Notes: generated from the sequence alone by a model not told the origin. A stretch of 64,000 nucleotides of DNA from Arsukibacterium ikkense (GCF_000987775.1 NZ_LAHO01000006.1:62001-126000), one strand, 5' to 3'. Positions 45,313-55,489 are shown, numbered from the stretch's first letter. Made by a program: numbers and translations.

Positions 45313-45696
45313 TTAGCGCCGCTGCCTAATTACCACCTGTTGCTGGTTCGACAACGAATACTTATCCGCCGGATCAATCAATTCAAAATCAACCCTGATA
45401 GCGCTAGGGTATAAAGCAGGATAGCTAACAGAGAGCAGCTGCACCGGGATTTCTCTCCCCTCGTTAATCTGCAAACAAGCCGCGGCGACCCTTAGCTTTG
45501 TTGCATGCCTTCTATTTAGCCATAACGTCTGGTGCTGGCCTGTGCCGTATTCAATCACGGTTTGTTGCCAGAGCCTGGGGTTAACCTCGGCATAAAGTGT
45601 CTGATACCAGCGCCAGCTGACAAAAAAAGCCATCGCTGCTGCCAGGATCAGGCCGTTAAAAATAATCATTTTTTTTGCTATAGCTGTCACGCGCAT
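45313..45696 (-). CDS. Hypothetical single-pass membrane protein
   Basis: A 127-residue protein with one N-terminal membrane helix (IIFNGLILAAAMAFFVSW) and a ~95-residue, probably periplasmic beta-rich part. AAGGA sits seven bases before the ATG at 45696. It is convergent with the CadC-like regulator and lies 25 bp after a 41-residue membrane protein, probably in one operon. No family is recognised. Confidence 0.5.
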   Translation of the reverse strand: MRVTAIAKKMIIFNGLILAAAMAFFVSWRWYQTLYAEVNPRLWQQTVIEYGTGQHQTLWLNRRHATKLRVAAACLQINEGREIPVQLLSVSYPALYPSAIRVDFELIDPADKYSLSNQQQVVIRQRR

Positions 45697-45721
45697 CAAC
45701 TATTCCTTATTATCCATGACG

Positions 45722-45847
45722 TTAAAAGCTGCCAATAATCAGCGACTGATTCATAACAGCCATTAAGCCGTAATTCACCGCCAGCCACAGCAGCAGCCAT
45801 AAACAACAACCAAGCAGAACCGCTATTTTTTCCATAAACAGTTTCAT
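45722..45847 (-). CDS. Small membrane protein (41 residues)
   Basis: A short ORF starting MKLFMEKIAVLLGCCLW, with a strongly hydrophobic Leu/Trp core and a short polar tail. It is preferred over an overlapping 62-residue ORF in another frame because its composition is that of a membrane helix and it ends 25 bp before the next gene. The ribosome site (GAGA) is weak. Unknown function. Confidence 0.4.
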   Translation of the reverse strand: MKLFMEKIAVLLGCCLWLLLWLAVNYGLMAVMNQSLIIGSF

Positions 45848-45906
45848 GATTTATCTCACAGCTTAACCTATCAACAAATAACACCCTTGGTGAGTAGACC
45901 TTGGAT

Positions 45907-45932
45907 GGAAAAGGCCCTGCACAACAGGGCCT
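45907..45932 (-). terminator. Terminator of M16 peptidase 1
   Basis: An 8-bp stem AGGCCCTG / CAGGGCCT followed by TTTT on the minus strand. Confidence 0.75.
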
Positions 45933-45952
45933 GTTATATCAAAAGTTAATGG

Positions 45953-48832
45953 TTAGAATGTCTGATGAAAGGTCGCCAAATCGTCAATTGCGCTAAAGCC
46001 AGGTAACAGCTTCACAGCCTGATCCTTTGCCTGGCCCTGCAATATAATCTGCATGGTCGCTGCCTGTTCAGACAACACCGCCTGACGGTAAAATTGCTGC
46101 ATATCGGCCAGCGTCAGGGCGCTTACTGCAGCAACGAGTTTTTGTCTGCTGTCGAAGTTCAACCGGTTGCGTAACCAGTCACTACTGAACGTTTTAAACT
46201 CTTCCTCTAAATTAGCTGGCACACGCTGCAGTTCCAGCAGTTGACTTTGTTGCAGCTGGGTAAAGTCTTTCTCGCTTAGCTGTTCAAGCTGCGCGCTATA
46301 TTGCTGCAAAAATAAATCTACCCGCTGCTGTAATTGCTCTGCCGATAACACCGGGCTTTGGATAGCAAACCCCAAACCAGCGTGTTGATTTAACGGAAAC
46401 TCAAACGCTTGTACCACATAGCCTAATTGCTCTTCGGTGCGAAGCTGATTAAAAAACGCCTGATGCAAGTGGCCAGACAATACTTTGGCCGCCGCTTTGC
46501 CAGCGTAGCCGCCATTAACCAAAAATTGTACCCGAAACACTGAACTGTCATTTTGCGGATTTGCCCGTAGCACTGTCAGGCGCTGCCCCGGATTAGGCTG
46601 CCAACTGCTTAGCGACTGATATTGACGCACTGTTTTTTGCCCACCGGCCAAGGCCTTGGCGATGACAGCCACATCGGCTTTACTGTAGTTGCCTTGCGCT
46701 AATAACCGTAGCTGGCTCGCTGCCAATGTCTGTTGGATAAAGCTGTTCAACTCTGCCAGGTTAACCTGCTCTGCAGCGGCAAGTAAGGCAGGCAGCTCAT
46801 AACGACCATTAAACAACGTGGTTTTTAACAACTCACTGGCTTGCCGTGCCTGCATCTGCTGCTCTGATGATCTTAAGCTTCGAAGCAGTAAGTCCTTGTT
46901 CTGGTTAAATTGCTGTTCAGTAATCGTGGCTGATAATGCCTCACCAAGGTAACCGGCTAACACGGCCTGTTTATCGGTAAAGCCAGATAACTTTAATACC
47001 AAATCATACTCATCAGCCTCTGGCTGCAGCGTCATACCGGCGGCGCTGGCTTCCTGCAGCAAAGCTTGATTATTCAAGATGACATTGAACAGCCACAGGT
47101 TGTGCATCACCGCCTGTTTTGCGGTTTGTTTTACCTCTGGCTGGTGCCACTGCATTAACAACTGGCCGCGGGGCTGATCAGCAAAGTATTGACTGCCTGC
47201 CAGCCAGGCGCTCACCCCGGCTTCATCCAGTACCTTTACCGGCGTAGTATCTGGGCTGTGTTTAACCGCAAAGCTCTCGGGTTGAAACCGGTTTAAACCC
47301 GGCAACACCAAGGGTATAAGCGGTTGTTGCCAACTTTGCATTTCCTGCTCGCTGATGTCAGCTACAGCATACTGGCCTTCAAAGTAGTGCAGCTTGTGCT
47401 CTGCAGGCTCTTGCTTGCTAATATGCCAAACGGTTAAACGCTCTGGTACCAGCTGCGCTAGCAAGGTATTGATGGCGGTCTTGTCAAATTGATCATATTG
47501 AAAAGGCGCACTCACGACCGACGATACCGGATAGTATTGCATCGCCGCGCTAAGCTTGGCGGCATAACTAAAGCCATCCGTTTTTTCCAGGAAGTTGAAC
47601 TGATTTTGTAACGAAGTACGGATCTCCTGATAATACTTAGAGTCGACACCGTTTTGCCGGATCAAATCCAGGTATTGCATCAAAATAGCGGTGATTGCCG
47701 GGCGCTGCTGCATACCCGCTTCTGTTAACACGGCAACAATCTGAAAATGACCATAGTTGCCGTACCACTTTGCATCATAATCAACGTACAGCACATCCAG
47801 CAACCCCATAGCCTTTAATTGTTGTGCTGGGGTGCCTGGCATTTCTGAGCTGATTAAGTGCGCTAAGAACTTATTGGGTTTGGCAGCAAACTGCGCCGTA
47901 TTATTGTCAATGGTAAATTCCAGCCGCAGCAATTGCATTTCCGTATTGGGCACATAATGCACCCGCTTTGGTCCTGCATTAAACTCAAGCGCCGAGGTTG
48001 GCCGCGGCGTTACCAAATTTTTATTTTCAATCTCAGCAAAATATCGCCCAGCCAGCAATTGCATCTGTGGCAATGGATCTGAGCTAATCAGTACCAGCTT
48101 CATCCGGTTTGCCGAATAATAATTCTGATAAAACGCCAGCAGCTCATCATGTAGCTTGCTGTTATCTTTATCGCTCAGACTTTCCAGGTTACCAATCCAG
48201 AACTGATTGGCCGGATGTTCGCCGAGTAATTGTGCAGCCAGTTTACGTTGCGCCCAGCCATCCTGATTTTGCAACATAGACCATTCTGAATTAATGGCAT
48301 TGCGTTCTTTATCAACATATTCTGGTAACAGCAGTGGCGATTTGAAGAAGTCGGAGAAACGGTCCAGCGCTTCTTCATAATGGCCGTGATTAATTTCAAA
48401 CATGTAATTGGTCAGCTGATTAGTAAAAGCATTGCGGCTGCCACCGTGCTGATCCATAAACTTCATAAAACCATCCGGATCAGGGTAGCGCTCAGTCCCC
48501 ATAAACAGCATATGCTCCAGAAAATGGGCCAGCCCTTGCTGAGATTTTGGATCGTTAAGCCAGCCCACATCGACACTTAATGCCGCAGATGATTTTTCTG
48601 CGGTGGGGTCAGAGACCAATACCACTTGTAACTGATTAGCTAAGGTGATGGCCTGATACTGGCGCTGATCATTAGGGCTTACTGTTAACTGCTGACCAGG
48701 CACCGCAACGTTACTGCCCTGGCTGGCAGTTATAGCAGTGCTATTAGTACAACCGCTAAGCAAGGCAATGCTTACTGAACTGCTGACAATAGCCATTGTC
48801 AGCGCGCTTAAGATAAAGGGTTTATTTTTCAT
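45953..48832 (-). CDS. Pitrilysin-like M16 zinc metallopeptidase lipoprotein (1)
   Basis: A 959-residue protease of the pitrilysin/insulysin type. The signal peptide ends in the lipobox LSGC (Cys28) with no Asp at +2, so it is probably outer-membrane anchored. The inverted zinc motif HFLEH (His103, Glu106, His107) and the third ligand Glu183, 76 residues on, are intact. The C-terminal half has FFNQLRTEEQLGYVV, the family block for substrate binding. M16 enzymes enclose and cut small peptides. GGAG lies seven bases before the ATG. It is a close paralogue of the peptidase at 55490-58390 and lies directly downstream of three tandem regulators on the same strand. Confidence 0.93.
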   Translation of the reverse strand: MKNKPFILSALTMAIVSSSVSIALLSGCTNSTAITASQGSNVAVPGQQLTVSPNDQRQYQAITLANQLQVVLVSDPTAEKSSAALSVDVGWLNDPKSQQGLAHFLEHMLFMGTERYPDPDGFMKFMDQHGGSRNAFTNQLTNYMFEINHGHYEEALDRFSDFFKSPLLLPEYVDKERNAINSEWSMLQNQDGWAQRKLAAQLLGEHPANQFWIGNLESLSDKDNSKLHDELLAFYQNYYSANRMKLVLISSDPLPQMQLLAGRYFAEIENKNLVTPRPTSALEFNAGPKRVHYVPNTEMQLLRLEFTIDNNTAQFAAKPNKFLAHLISSEMPGTPAQQLKAMGLLDVLYVDYDAKWYGNYGHFQIVAVLTEAGMQQRPAITAILMQYLDLIRQNGVDSKYYQEIRTSLQNQFNFLEKTDGFSYAAKLSAAMQYYPVSSVVSAPFQYDQFDKTAINTLLAQLVPERLTVWHISKQEPAEHKLHYFEGQYAVADISEQEMQSWQQPLIPLVLPGLNRFQPESFAVKHSPDTTPVKVLDEAGVSAWLAGSQYFADQPRGQLLMQWHQPEVKQTAKQAVMHNLWLFNVILNNQALLQEASAAGMTLQPEADEYDLVLKLSGFTDKQAVLAGYLGEALSATITEQQFNQNKDLLLRSLRSSEQQMQARQASELLKTTLFNGRYELPALLAAAEQVNLAELNSFIQQTLAASQLRLLAQGNYSKADVAVIAKALAGGQKTVRQYQSLSSWQPNPGQRLTVLRANPQNDSSVFRVQFLVNGGYAGKAAAKVLSGHLHQAFFNQLRTEEQLGYVVQAFEFPLNQHAGLGFAIQSPVLSAEQLQQRVDLFLQQYSAQLEQLSEKDFTQLQQSQLLELQRVPANLEEEFKTFSSDWLRNRLNFDSRQKLVAAVSALTLADMQQFYRQAVLSEQAATMQIILQGQAKDQAVKLLPGFSAIDDLATFHQTF

Positions 48833-48854
48833 GGTACTGCTCCGTGATGTTTTA

Positions 48855-48888
48855 GTTAGCTTGCTTATTCAAGTGAATGCAAACTAAC
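48855..48888. promoter_or_regulatory. Inverted repeat before M16 peptidase 1
   Basis: GTTAGCTTGC and GCAAACTAAC form a 10-bp inverted repeat with one mismatch and a 14-base loop, 23-56 bp upstream of the ATG. It could be an operator or a leader hairpin. Confidence 0.3.
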
Positions 48889-48935
48889 CACGGACAGTCC
48901 TATTTTCGATAACCAGGCTAAGATATTAGTGTGAG

Positions 48936-51026
48936 TTATTTGGCACCAAAGTTATAACCAAAGTTATAACCGTACTTAACTAGTTGATATTCTTCTTTTA
49001 AGCGAGTTTTAAAGATGAAGTTTCGGCCTGAGTAGTCAATAGAAAAAGGTAAACTGAAATCATTAAATGGCAAGCTTCGCTGCCAGACTTTTTGCGAGAT
49101 TAAATTAATGTCTGCTAGTATCCAATCACCCATGATGGTACGAAAGGCTATTATCAGCTGGCTATCGTGCAATACAAACTGATATTCCAGATCAAAAATG
49201 ACTCCCTGATATAACAAATGAATTTTGTTGTAATCATTATCCAGGCGCCAAACATTGCCCATACTATCGGCAGCGATATAGCCATCAGCAATGTCCCGGA
49301 TAAAGATATGGTCAGCAAGCAGAACTGACTGCGTTTTGTCGATAAGGCTATAGCGTTTTACCTGCCATTGCTCTTTAACCCGCTCCGAAAAATAAACGTA
49401 CTTACCGTTGAGGCTGAAATTCCCCGATCGTACATCCTGAGTTGATACCGAAACTGACACAAACTCAGCAGTAACAATATTAAATACTTCAAGCCGGTTA
49501 TTTTTTTTTAATAAAAGTAGCGAACCATCTGTAGTTTGATCTTGAAGATAAAACGGCTCAGCTGTCTGCATAACCAGTTGGCGCTGGTTTTGACTTTCAG
49601 CGTAACGATATAAACGATCACTATCAGGCTCCTTTTCAACTAACCAATGAGTGTCACTGTCATGACTAAAACTAAGCTGTAAAGCCTTGCTACCCAAGCG
49701 GTAATTTGTAGTAAAGTGACCGGTAAATGGCCACTGAGCTTGATAAATGTCTGCTGCTGAAACCTGATAACTTAAACCGTAAAGTTCACCTGTTGCGGTA
49801 AAACTAAATTCATGTAACGGGTGGGGTTCAGCCTCCACGACGGTGCGATCACCATTGTCGATATTAATCAGAGAATGGCGATAACCAGTGCGCGTTAGCA
49901 GCGTGTTGTTATCAATCCAACTTATTCTAAAATCCAGCATGCTATCTTGCAGTTTGTATTCGGCGATCAGCTCTTTATCTGCAATCCGATAAATCTGCAA
50001 CATCACATTTCTCTCGTTCAGACTTGCTCGCCCTAACGCCACTAACTGCTTGTCTGCAGAAATACTGGCAAAGGCATCCTGCACTCCATCGCCACTGCTA
50101 TAGGTAAACTGTTCAAAGGTGTTGGCTGTTAAGTCATATTTATAGTAATGAAGATTATCTAATAAAGAGTTAGATGCAGCTATTAACACTTTATTGGGTG
50201 CTAACTCTACTGAATTCCCCAATAATTGAAACGGTGCTGTAGGGTGAAAAACTGGTAGTTCATTTAGATTAAGCACTGATTGCGTAAAAAAGCTTGCTTG
50301 GCTACCATCGTAACCAACATAAGCCAGGCGGGTGTCGTTATCAATAAAAGTGACAAAGCGGCAATGCTCAGTAGGCGTGTCGATTTTCTTTAACTGGCCT
50401 GCGGCAGAATCATATAAAAACAATTCCCAGTTACTATCGCCATCAAGCCTGCCTACAAAAGCATGTAACCTGCCATCTTTTGATACAGACAAGCTGGTTT
50501 TCCGGCCGGGAATAGATAGTAAGGTTTCAACTTCTACCAGTTGATTAACTGGCTGCGGTCGTGACTGAGCATACCAATAATAAATCGCTACCAGCATAAC
50601 AACTGTGATAACTAACCCTATTAAAAGCGACTTGCGAAACAGAAATTGCTTGCCAGTATTGCCGTTAATAATAACAGGCTGCTCAATCATCTGCGCTTCA
50701 GCAGCAGGGTCTATAGCAGTAACATCACAAATCAGCTGATAACCACGCTTCATCTGCGACTTAATATATTTAGGGTTATTAGCGTCGGTATCGTCCAGCA
50801 ACACCCTGAGTTTACTAATGGTTCTTCTGACTGCAGTATCCGTAACCACTCTGCCGGCCCAGACGTTGTCGTGCAGCTCTTTTAAACTAACAAAGCGATC
50901 ACGGTTGGCTATCAGGTAGCATAAAACATCTAACACTTTTGGCTCTGCGGCCAGTTCAATGCCCGACTTAAATACCCGACGCTCAGTTAGATTAACGCTA
51001 AAGTCGCCAATCCTTACCCTGCTCAT
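48936..51026 (-). CDS. CadC-like membrane regulator with beta-propeller sensor (tandem copy 1)
   Basis: A ~696-residue regulator: winged helix at the N-terminus (RRVFKSGIELAAEPKVLDVL, ELHDNVWAGRVVTDTAVRRTISKLR split, QMKRGYQLIC), one membrane helix (LLIGLVITVVMLVAIYYW), and a long periplasmic propeller-like domain. The ATG at 51026 gives MSRVRIGDF; a TTG nine codons upstream is possible. The C-terminus has a small in-frame duplication (a 12-bp unit twice, giving YNFGYNFG), absent in the other copies. Last of three tandem paralogues, just upstream of M16 peptidase 1. Confidence 0.85.
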   Translation of the reverse strand: MSRVRIGDFSVNLTERRVFKSGIELAAEPKVLDVLCYLIANRDRFVSLKELHDNVWAGRVVTDTAVRRTISKLRVLLDDTDANNPKYIKSQMKRGYQLICDVTAIDPAAEAQMIEQPVIINGNTGKQFLFRKSLLIGLVITVVMLVAIYYWYAQSRPQPVNQLVEVETLLSIPGRKTSLSVSKDGRLHAFVGRLDGDSNWELFLYDSAAGQLKKIDTPTEHCRFVTFIDNDTRLAYVGYDGSQASFFTQSVLNLNELPVFHPTAPFQLLGNSVELAPNKVLIAASNSLLDNLHYYKYDLTANTFEQFTYSSGDGVQDAFASISADKQLVALGRASLNERNVMLQIYRIADKELIAEYKLQDSMLDFRISWIDNNTLLTRTGYRHSLINIDNGDRTVVEAEPHPLHEFSFTATGELYGLSYQVSAADIYQAQWPFTGHFTTNYRLGSKALQLSFSHDSDTHWLVEKEPDSDRLYRYAESQNQRQLVMQTAEPFYLQDQTTDGSLLLLKKNNRLEVFNIVTAEFVSVSVSTQDVRSGNFSLNGKYVYFSERVKEQWQVKRYSLIDKTQSVLLADHIFIRDIADGYIAADSMGNVWRLDNDYNKIHLLYQGVIFDLEYQFVLHDSQLIIAFRTIMGDWILADINLISQKVWQRSLPFNDFSLPFSIDYSGRNFIFKTRLKEEYQLVKYGYNFGYNFGAK

Positions 51027-51092
51027 AAGCAATCTGGCCTGATAAGCTGACAATGATATTTTTCAACACCCAGGCAGCGATACCGCTGTAGG

Positions 51093-53168
51093 TTATTTTC
51101 CAGCGAAATCATAACTATATTTAACCAACTGATTTTCTTCTTTAATATTTGTTTTAAAGATCAAACTCCGCCCGGTGCTATCAATGGAAAAGGGTAGACT
51201 AAAATCATGATATGGCACGCTTCTCTGCCAGATTTGCTGCGAGGTTAAATTAACATTAGCTAATTCCCATTCACCCATTATGGTGAGAAAGGCGATTATA
51301 AGTTGGTTATTACTTACAGTAAATTGATAGCTCAGATCTAACGGTATACCATTAAATAGTGAGTGTATTTTGTTGAAGTCAACATCTAACAACCAGACGT
51401 CACCACTGTCATCTACCGAAACGTAACCATTAACAGTATCCTGAATAAATACGTGGTGTGTAAGCAGCAGTGTTTGCATTCTATCAACCAGGCTGTAGCG
51501 CTTTACCAACCGCTGATCTTTTACCCGCTCGGAAAAAAACACAAAGTCGCCATTTTGGCTAAAATTTCCTGCAAGTACATCCTGAGTAGATACCGATACC
51601 GTAGTGAACTCTGCCGTTATGGTGTTAAAGATTTCCAGCCGGTTATTCCGCTTCAATAGCAGTAGCGTGCCATCTTTAGTCTGGTCCTGCAGAACCATCG
51701 GTTGTGGAGATTCGATAACCAGTTGGCGTACATTTTTATTATCGGAATAACGATACAGACGATATAAATTATGTTCTTTTTCAATTAACCACAGAATGTC
51801 GGTATCATGGCTAAAACTCAGCGAACGTACTTTAGTGCCAAGCTGATAACTTTTGGTAAAGTTATCAGTAAAAGGCCAACGAGCCTGATAGATAATAGGT
51901 TTTGATAACTTATAATTTAACGCATACAGCTCGCCAGTTTCGCTTAAGCTATATTCATGCAGGGGGTGAGGTTCTGCAACTACGGCTGTGCGCTCACCAG
52001 TATAAATATTAACCAGATGATGCTTAACATCTATGCGCAAAAGCAAAGTAACGTTATCCCGCCAACTTAGCCGGAAGTCGTGCTGATTATCCTGCAATTT
52101 ATACTCCGCTATCAGCTCTTTATCGGCAATACGATAAATCTGCAGCATCGAGTTTTTTTGATTAATATTGGCGCGGCCCAGTGCCAATAACCGCCTGTCA
52201 GGTGAGATAGTCGCAAAGACATCCTGTATTCCGTCTTCACTACTAAAGGTAAACTGCTCAAAGGTATGATGTTCTAAGTTGTATTTATAGTAATGGATGT
52301 TACCTGAAACACTTTCTCCTGCGGCTAGTAAAATATTATTTTCAGATAGCGCTATAGGTCCAAAAATAAGAGAAAATTGCGCAGTAGGATGAAAAACAGG
52401 TGCTGCAGTCAGATCTAGCACAGATTGCGTGTAAAGCTTTGCTTCTGTGCCGTCGTAGCCAACATAAGCCAGCCGGGTGTCATTCTCAATAAAACCAACA
52501 AAACGACAATGTTCAGTTGGCGTGTCAATTTTTTTTAGCTGACCAGCGGCAGAGTCATATAAAAACAATTCCCAGTTTCTGCTGCTATCAACTTTGCCAA
52601 CAAAAGCCTGTAAGCGGCCATCTTTTGATACTGTTAAGCTGGTTTTCTGGCCAGGAATGGATAATAAGGTTTCAATTTCTACCAACTTGTTAAGCGGCTG
52701 CGGGTGTGGCTTAGCGTAAAAATAGTAAATTACTGCGAGTATTACTGCAGCAATTGCTAACCACATTATTACAGGCTTACTCACGGCTAATTTTTTACTG
52801 ACATCGTTATCAGTAACTGGCAGCCCTTCCAGTAGCGGCGCTCCAGTATCAGGTTCAGTACTTACCCTGCAAATCAGCTGATAACCACGCTTCATCTGCG
52901 ACTTAATATATTGCGGGTTTTCGGCGTCGGTATCGTCCAGCAACACTCTTAGTTTACTAATGGTTCTTCTGACTGCAGTATCCGTAACCACTCTGCCGGC
53001 CCAGACATTGTCGTGCAGCTCTTTTAAACTAACAAAGCGATCACCTTGCGCTATCAGGTAGCATAATACATCGAAAACTTTTGGCTCTGTCGCCAGCTCA
53101 ATGCCCGACTTAAATACCCGACGCTCAGTTAGGTTAACGCTAAAGTCGCCAATCCTTACCCTGCTCAT
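51093..53168 (-). CDS. CadC-like membrane regulator with beta-propeller sensor (tandem copy 2)
   Basis: A ~691-residue paralogue of its neighbours. The DNA-binding domain is almost identical to copy 1, differing by few residues (for example IELATEPKVFDVL against IELAAEPKVLDVL); the linker and sensor domains are more diverged. One membrane helix (VIMWLAIAAVILAVIYYFYA) precedes the propeller. It ends NQLVKYSYDFAGK, as does copy 3. A near-identical recognition helix with differing sensors suggests that the copies bind the same DNA but respond to different ligands. Confidence 0.85.
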   Translation of the reverse strand: MSRVRIGDFSVNLTERRVFKSGIELATEPKVFDVLCYLIAQGDRFVSLKELHDNVWAGRVVTDTAVRRTISKLRVLLDDTDAENPQYIKSQMKRGYQLICRVSTEPDTGAPLLEGLPVTDNDVSKKLAVSKPVIMWLAIAAVILAVIYYFYAKPHPQPLNKLVEIETLLSIPGQKTSLTVSKDGRLQAFVGKVDSSRNWELFLYDSAAGQLKKIDTPTEHCRFVGFIENDTRLAYVGYDGTEAKLYTQSVLDLTAAPVFHPTAQFSLIFGPIALSENNILLAAGESVSGNIHYYKYNLEHHTFEQFTFSSEDGIQDVFATISPDRRLLALGRANINQKNSMLQIYRIADKELIAEYKLQDNQHDFRLSWRDNVTLLLRIDVKHHLVNIYTGERTAVVAEPHPLHEYSLSETGELYALNYKLSKPIIYQARWPFTDNFTKSYQLGTKVRSLSFSHDTDILWLIEKEHNLYRLYRYSDNKNVRQLVIESPQPMVLQDQTKDGTLLLLKRNNRLEIFNTITAEFTTVSVSTQDVLAGNFSQNGDFVFFSERVKDQRLVKRYSLVDRMQTLLLTHHVFIQDTVNGYVSVDDSGDVWLLDVDFNKIHSLFNGIPLDLSYQFTVSNNQLIIAFLTIMGEWELANVNLTSQQIWQRSVPYHDFSLPFSIDSTGRSLIFKTNIKEENQLVKYSYDFAGK

Positions 53169-53234
53169 AAGCAATCTGGCCTGATAAGCTGACAATGATA
53201 TTTTTCAACACCCAGCCAGCGATACCGCTGTAGG

Positions 53235-55325
53235 TTATTTTCCAGCGAAATCATAACTATATTTAACCAACTGATTTTCTTCTTTTTTAAGCGTCATAAA
53301 AATAAGGTTTTCGGCGTTGCTATCTATCGAATATGTAAGACTAAAGTCATGAAAAGCTATCCTGCGCTGCCACGTTTCTAAGGTAGTTAAATTAATATTG
53401 CTAATTATCCACTCTCCCAATAGATCTCTTGTTATAACGATCAGCTGATCGTTGCGCACTTGTAAGTCATAACTGAATTCCGTTAAGGATACCTTACTAA
53501 GCAACTGGCGCTGATTAAAATCCTTATCTAATAACCAGACTTCACCATCAGGAGTTGCACCCACGTAGCCATTAGCTGACTCGGCAAGATACTGGTAACC
53601 TGGTAACAACACCGTCTGCTTTTTAGTTATCAAGTCAAACTGCTTTATCTGCCATCTTGTTTGAACTTTTTCGGAAAAAATAACCACCTGCTCATCAAGA
53701 GTAAAACTTGCCGAGTACACGTTCTGTGTCGCTATGGTTACCGCAACTGTTTGCGCTGTAGCCGTATTGTAGATTTCATAGCGGTTAGCGTGTTTTAACA
53801 GTAACAGCTTACCGTCAGCGCTTTGATCAGAGATAAACAAATACTTTGTTGAAGCAAATACCAAATGGCGCTTATTATCTGCAGGATAGTAACGATAAAG
53901 GCGGTTTTCGTTATCTTCGTGTGTTCTTAACCATAAATACTCACTGTCTTGACTAAACCAGACGGCGGTTACCTCAGGCCCAAACTGAAAATTTTTATCA
54001 AACTGGTCTTTAAACGGCCAGGCTACCTGAAAGGTTTTCCGGTTGTGTATCTGCTTATCCAACGCAATTAATTCGCCGTTAGCGCTAAGATGAAATTCAT
54101 GTAACGGATGGGGCATGGTAGCTATCGGCAGGCGAGCACCGTCAGTTATTCGCAACAGTTGATGCTCCAGATTTGAGCGAATAAGCAGCGTGGCATTGTC
54201 TAACCATGTAAGATGCAAATCGAATAGACCATCATGTATTAAATATTCAGCCAGTAACTCTTTATCCGCCAGACGGTATAGTTGCAGATCCACTTTTCTG
54301 CCTCCAATGTCGGCACGCCCTAAAGCCACTGACTTTCGATCGGGCGATATACTGGCAAAGACGTCCTGGATATTGTATTTATCACTGTAAGTAAACTGCT
54401 CAAAGTGATGTTGCAGCATATCGTACTTGTAGTAGTGCACATTGCCAGTCAATTCTTTGCTGGCAGCAATAAGCAATTTATGCTCAGTCAGCGGCAAAGG
54501 TTCAAACAGAAAAGGATAACCTGTCGTTGGCAGTAATAGCGGCGGTTCGTTAAGGTTACTCAGTAGCTGAGTATATAAGTAGGCTTGCTCACCCTGGTAT
54601 ACGATATAAGCGAGCTTGGTATCATTAGCAATAAAACTCACGAAACGGCTATCCCCGTCTGGTGTGGCAATTTTCTGTAACTGACCGACACTGCTATCAT
54701 ACAGAAACAATTCCCAACTTCGGCTATCATCCACTTTTGCCACAAAAGCCTGCCAACGGCCATCTTTTGACACAGACAAACTGGTTTTCTGGCCGGGAAT
54801 AGATAGCAGGGTTTCAATTTCTACCATCTGATTCACCGGCTGCGGACCTGATGGCGAGTACCAATAATAAAATGCTACCAGCAGCAGAGCTGTGATCGCT
54901 AAGCCTATAGAAAACGGCTTGCGAAACAATAATGGTTGTTCAGCATACCCTCTAATACTCTCCGGCCGCTCCGTCATCTGGGCTGCTGGAGCAGGGTCTT
55001 CAGTTGTAACATTGCAAATAAGCTGATAACCACGCTTCATCTGCGACTTAATATATTGCGGGTTTTCGGCGTCGGTATCGTTCAGCAAAATTCTAAGCTT
55101 GCTAATGGTTCTTCTGACCGCAGTATCCGTAACCACCCTGCCGGCCCAGACGTTGTCGTGCAGCTCAGCCAGGCTGACATAGCGCGAATTATGCTCAATT
55201 AAATAGCAGAGTACGTCAACTACCTTTGGCTCTACCGCCAGCTCTGTGTCTGCAGCAAATACCCGGCGCTCTTGCAGGTTAACGGTAAAATCACCCATAC
55301 TGACTATACACATAACCTTTTTCAC
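53235..55325 (-). CDS. CadC-like membrane regulator with beta-propeller sensor (tandem copy 3)
   Basis: A 696-residue, most diverged member of the trio and the first to be transcribed. The winged helix keeps ELHDNVWAGRVV, DTAVRRTISKLRILLND and QMKRGYQLIC. One membrane helix (FSIGLAITALLLVAFYYWY) and a periplasmic propeller follow. The GTG start has AGGGA just ahead; an ATG four codons later is an alternative. A terminator (55422-55447) separates it from M16 peptidase 2, so the regulators probably have their own promoter in the ~95-bp gap. Confidence 0.85.
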   Translation of the reverse strand: MKKVMCIVSMGDFTVNLQERRVFAADTELAVEPKVVDVLCYLIEHNSRYVSLAELHDNVWAGRVVTDTAVRRTISKLRILLNDTDAENPQYIKSQMKRGYQLICNVTTEDPAPAAQMTERPESIRGYAEQPLLFRKPFSIGLAITALLLVAFYYWYSPSGPQPVNQMVEIETLLSIPGQKTSLSVSKDGRWQAFVAKVDDSRSWELFLYDSSVGQLQKIATPDGDSRFVSFIANDTKLAYIVYQGEQAYLYTQLLSNLNEPPLLLPTTGYPFLFEPLPLTEHKLLIAASKELTGNVHYYKYDMLQHHFEQFTYSDKYNIQDVFASISPDRKSVALGRADIGGRKVDLQLYRLADKELLAEYLIHDGLFDLHLTWLDNATLLIRSNLEHQLLRITDGARLPIATMPHPLHEFHLSANGELIALDKQIHNRKTFQVAWPFKDQFDKNFQFGPEVTAVWFSQDSEYLWLRTHEDNENRLYRYYPADNKRHLVFASTKYLFISDQSADGKLLLLKHANRYEIYNTATAQTVAVTIATQNVYSASFTLDEQVVIFSEKVQTRWQIKQFDLITKKQTVLLPGYQYLAESANGYVGATPDGEVWLLDKDFNQRQLLSKVSLTEFSYDLQVRNDQLIVITRDLLGEWIISNINLTTLETWQRRIAFHDFSLTYSIDSNAENLIFMTLKKEENQLVKYSYDFAGK

Positions 55326-55421
55326 CCGTCCCTGCGTAATAATTATTCTTTTTAAGATGAAATTTAAGCGGCTTATATATCAGCTACAAAACACTAAGCC
55401 TGTACAATAAAGTAAACCAAT

Positions 55422-55447
55422 AAAAAAGCCACCCTAAGGTGGCTTTT
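55422..55447 (-). terminator. Terminator of M16 peptidase 2
   Basis: Stem AAAAGCCACC / GGTGGCTTTT with a CTAA loop and further T residues on the minus strand, 43 bp after the stop. Confidence 0.88.
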
Positions 55448-55489
55448 CTGACAAACGTAAACCTGATACCAGCTGATAAATTTGTTTTC

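Noticed and set aside
45696-45884. 62-residue minus-strand ORF
   Set aside because: It overlaps the 41-residue membrane-type ORF in another frame, has mixed composition, and its end overlaps the next gene start.
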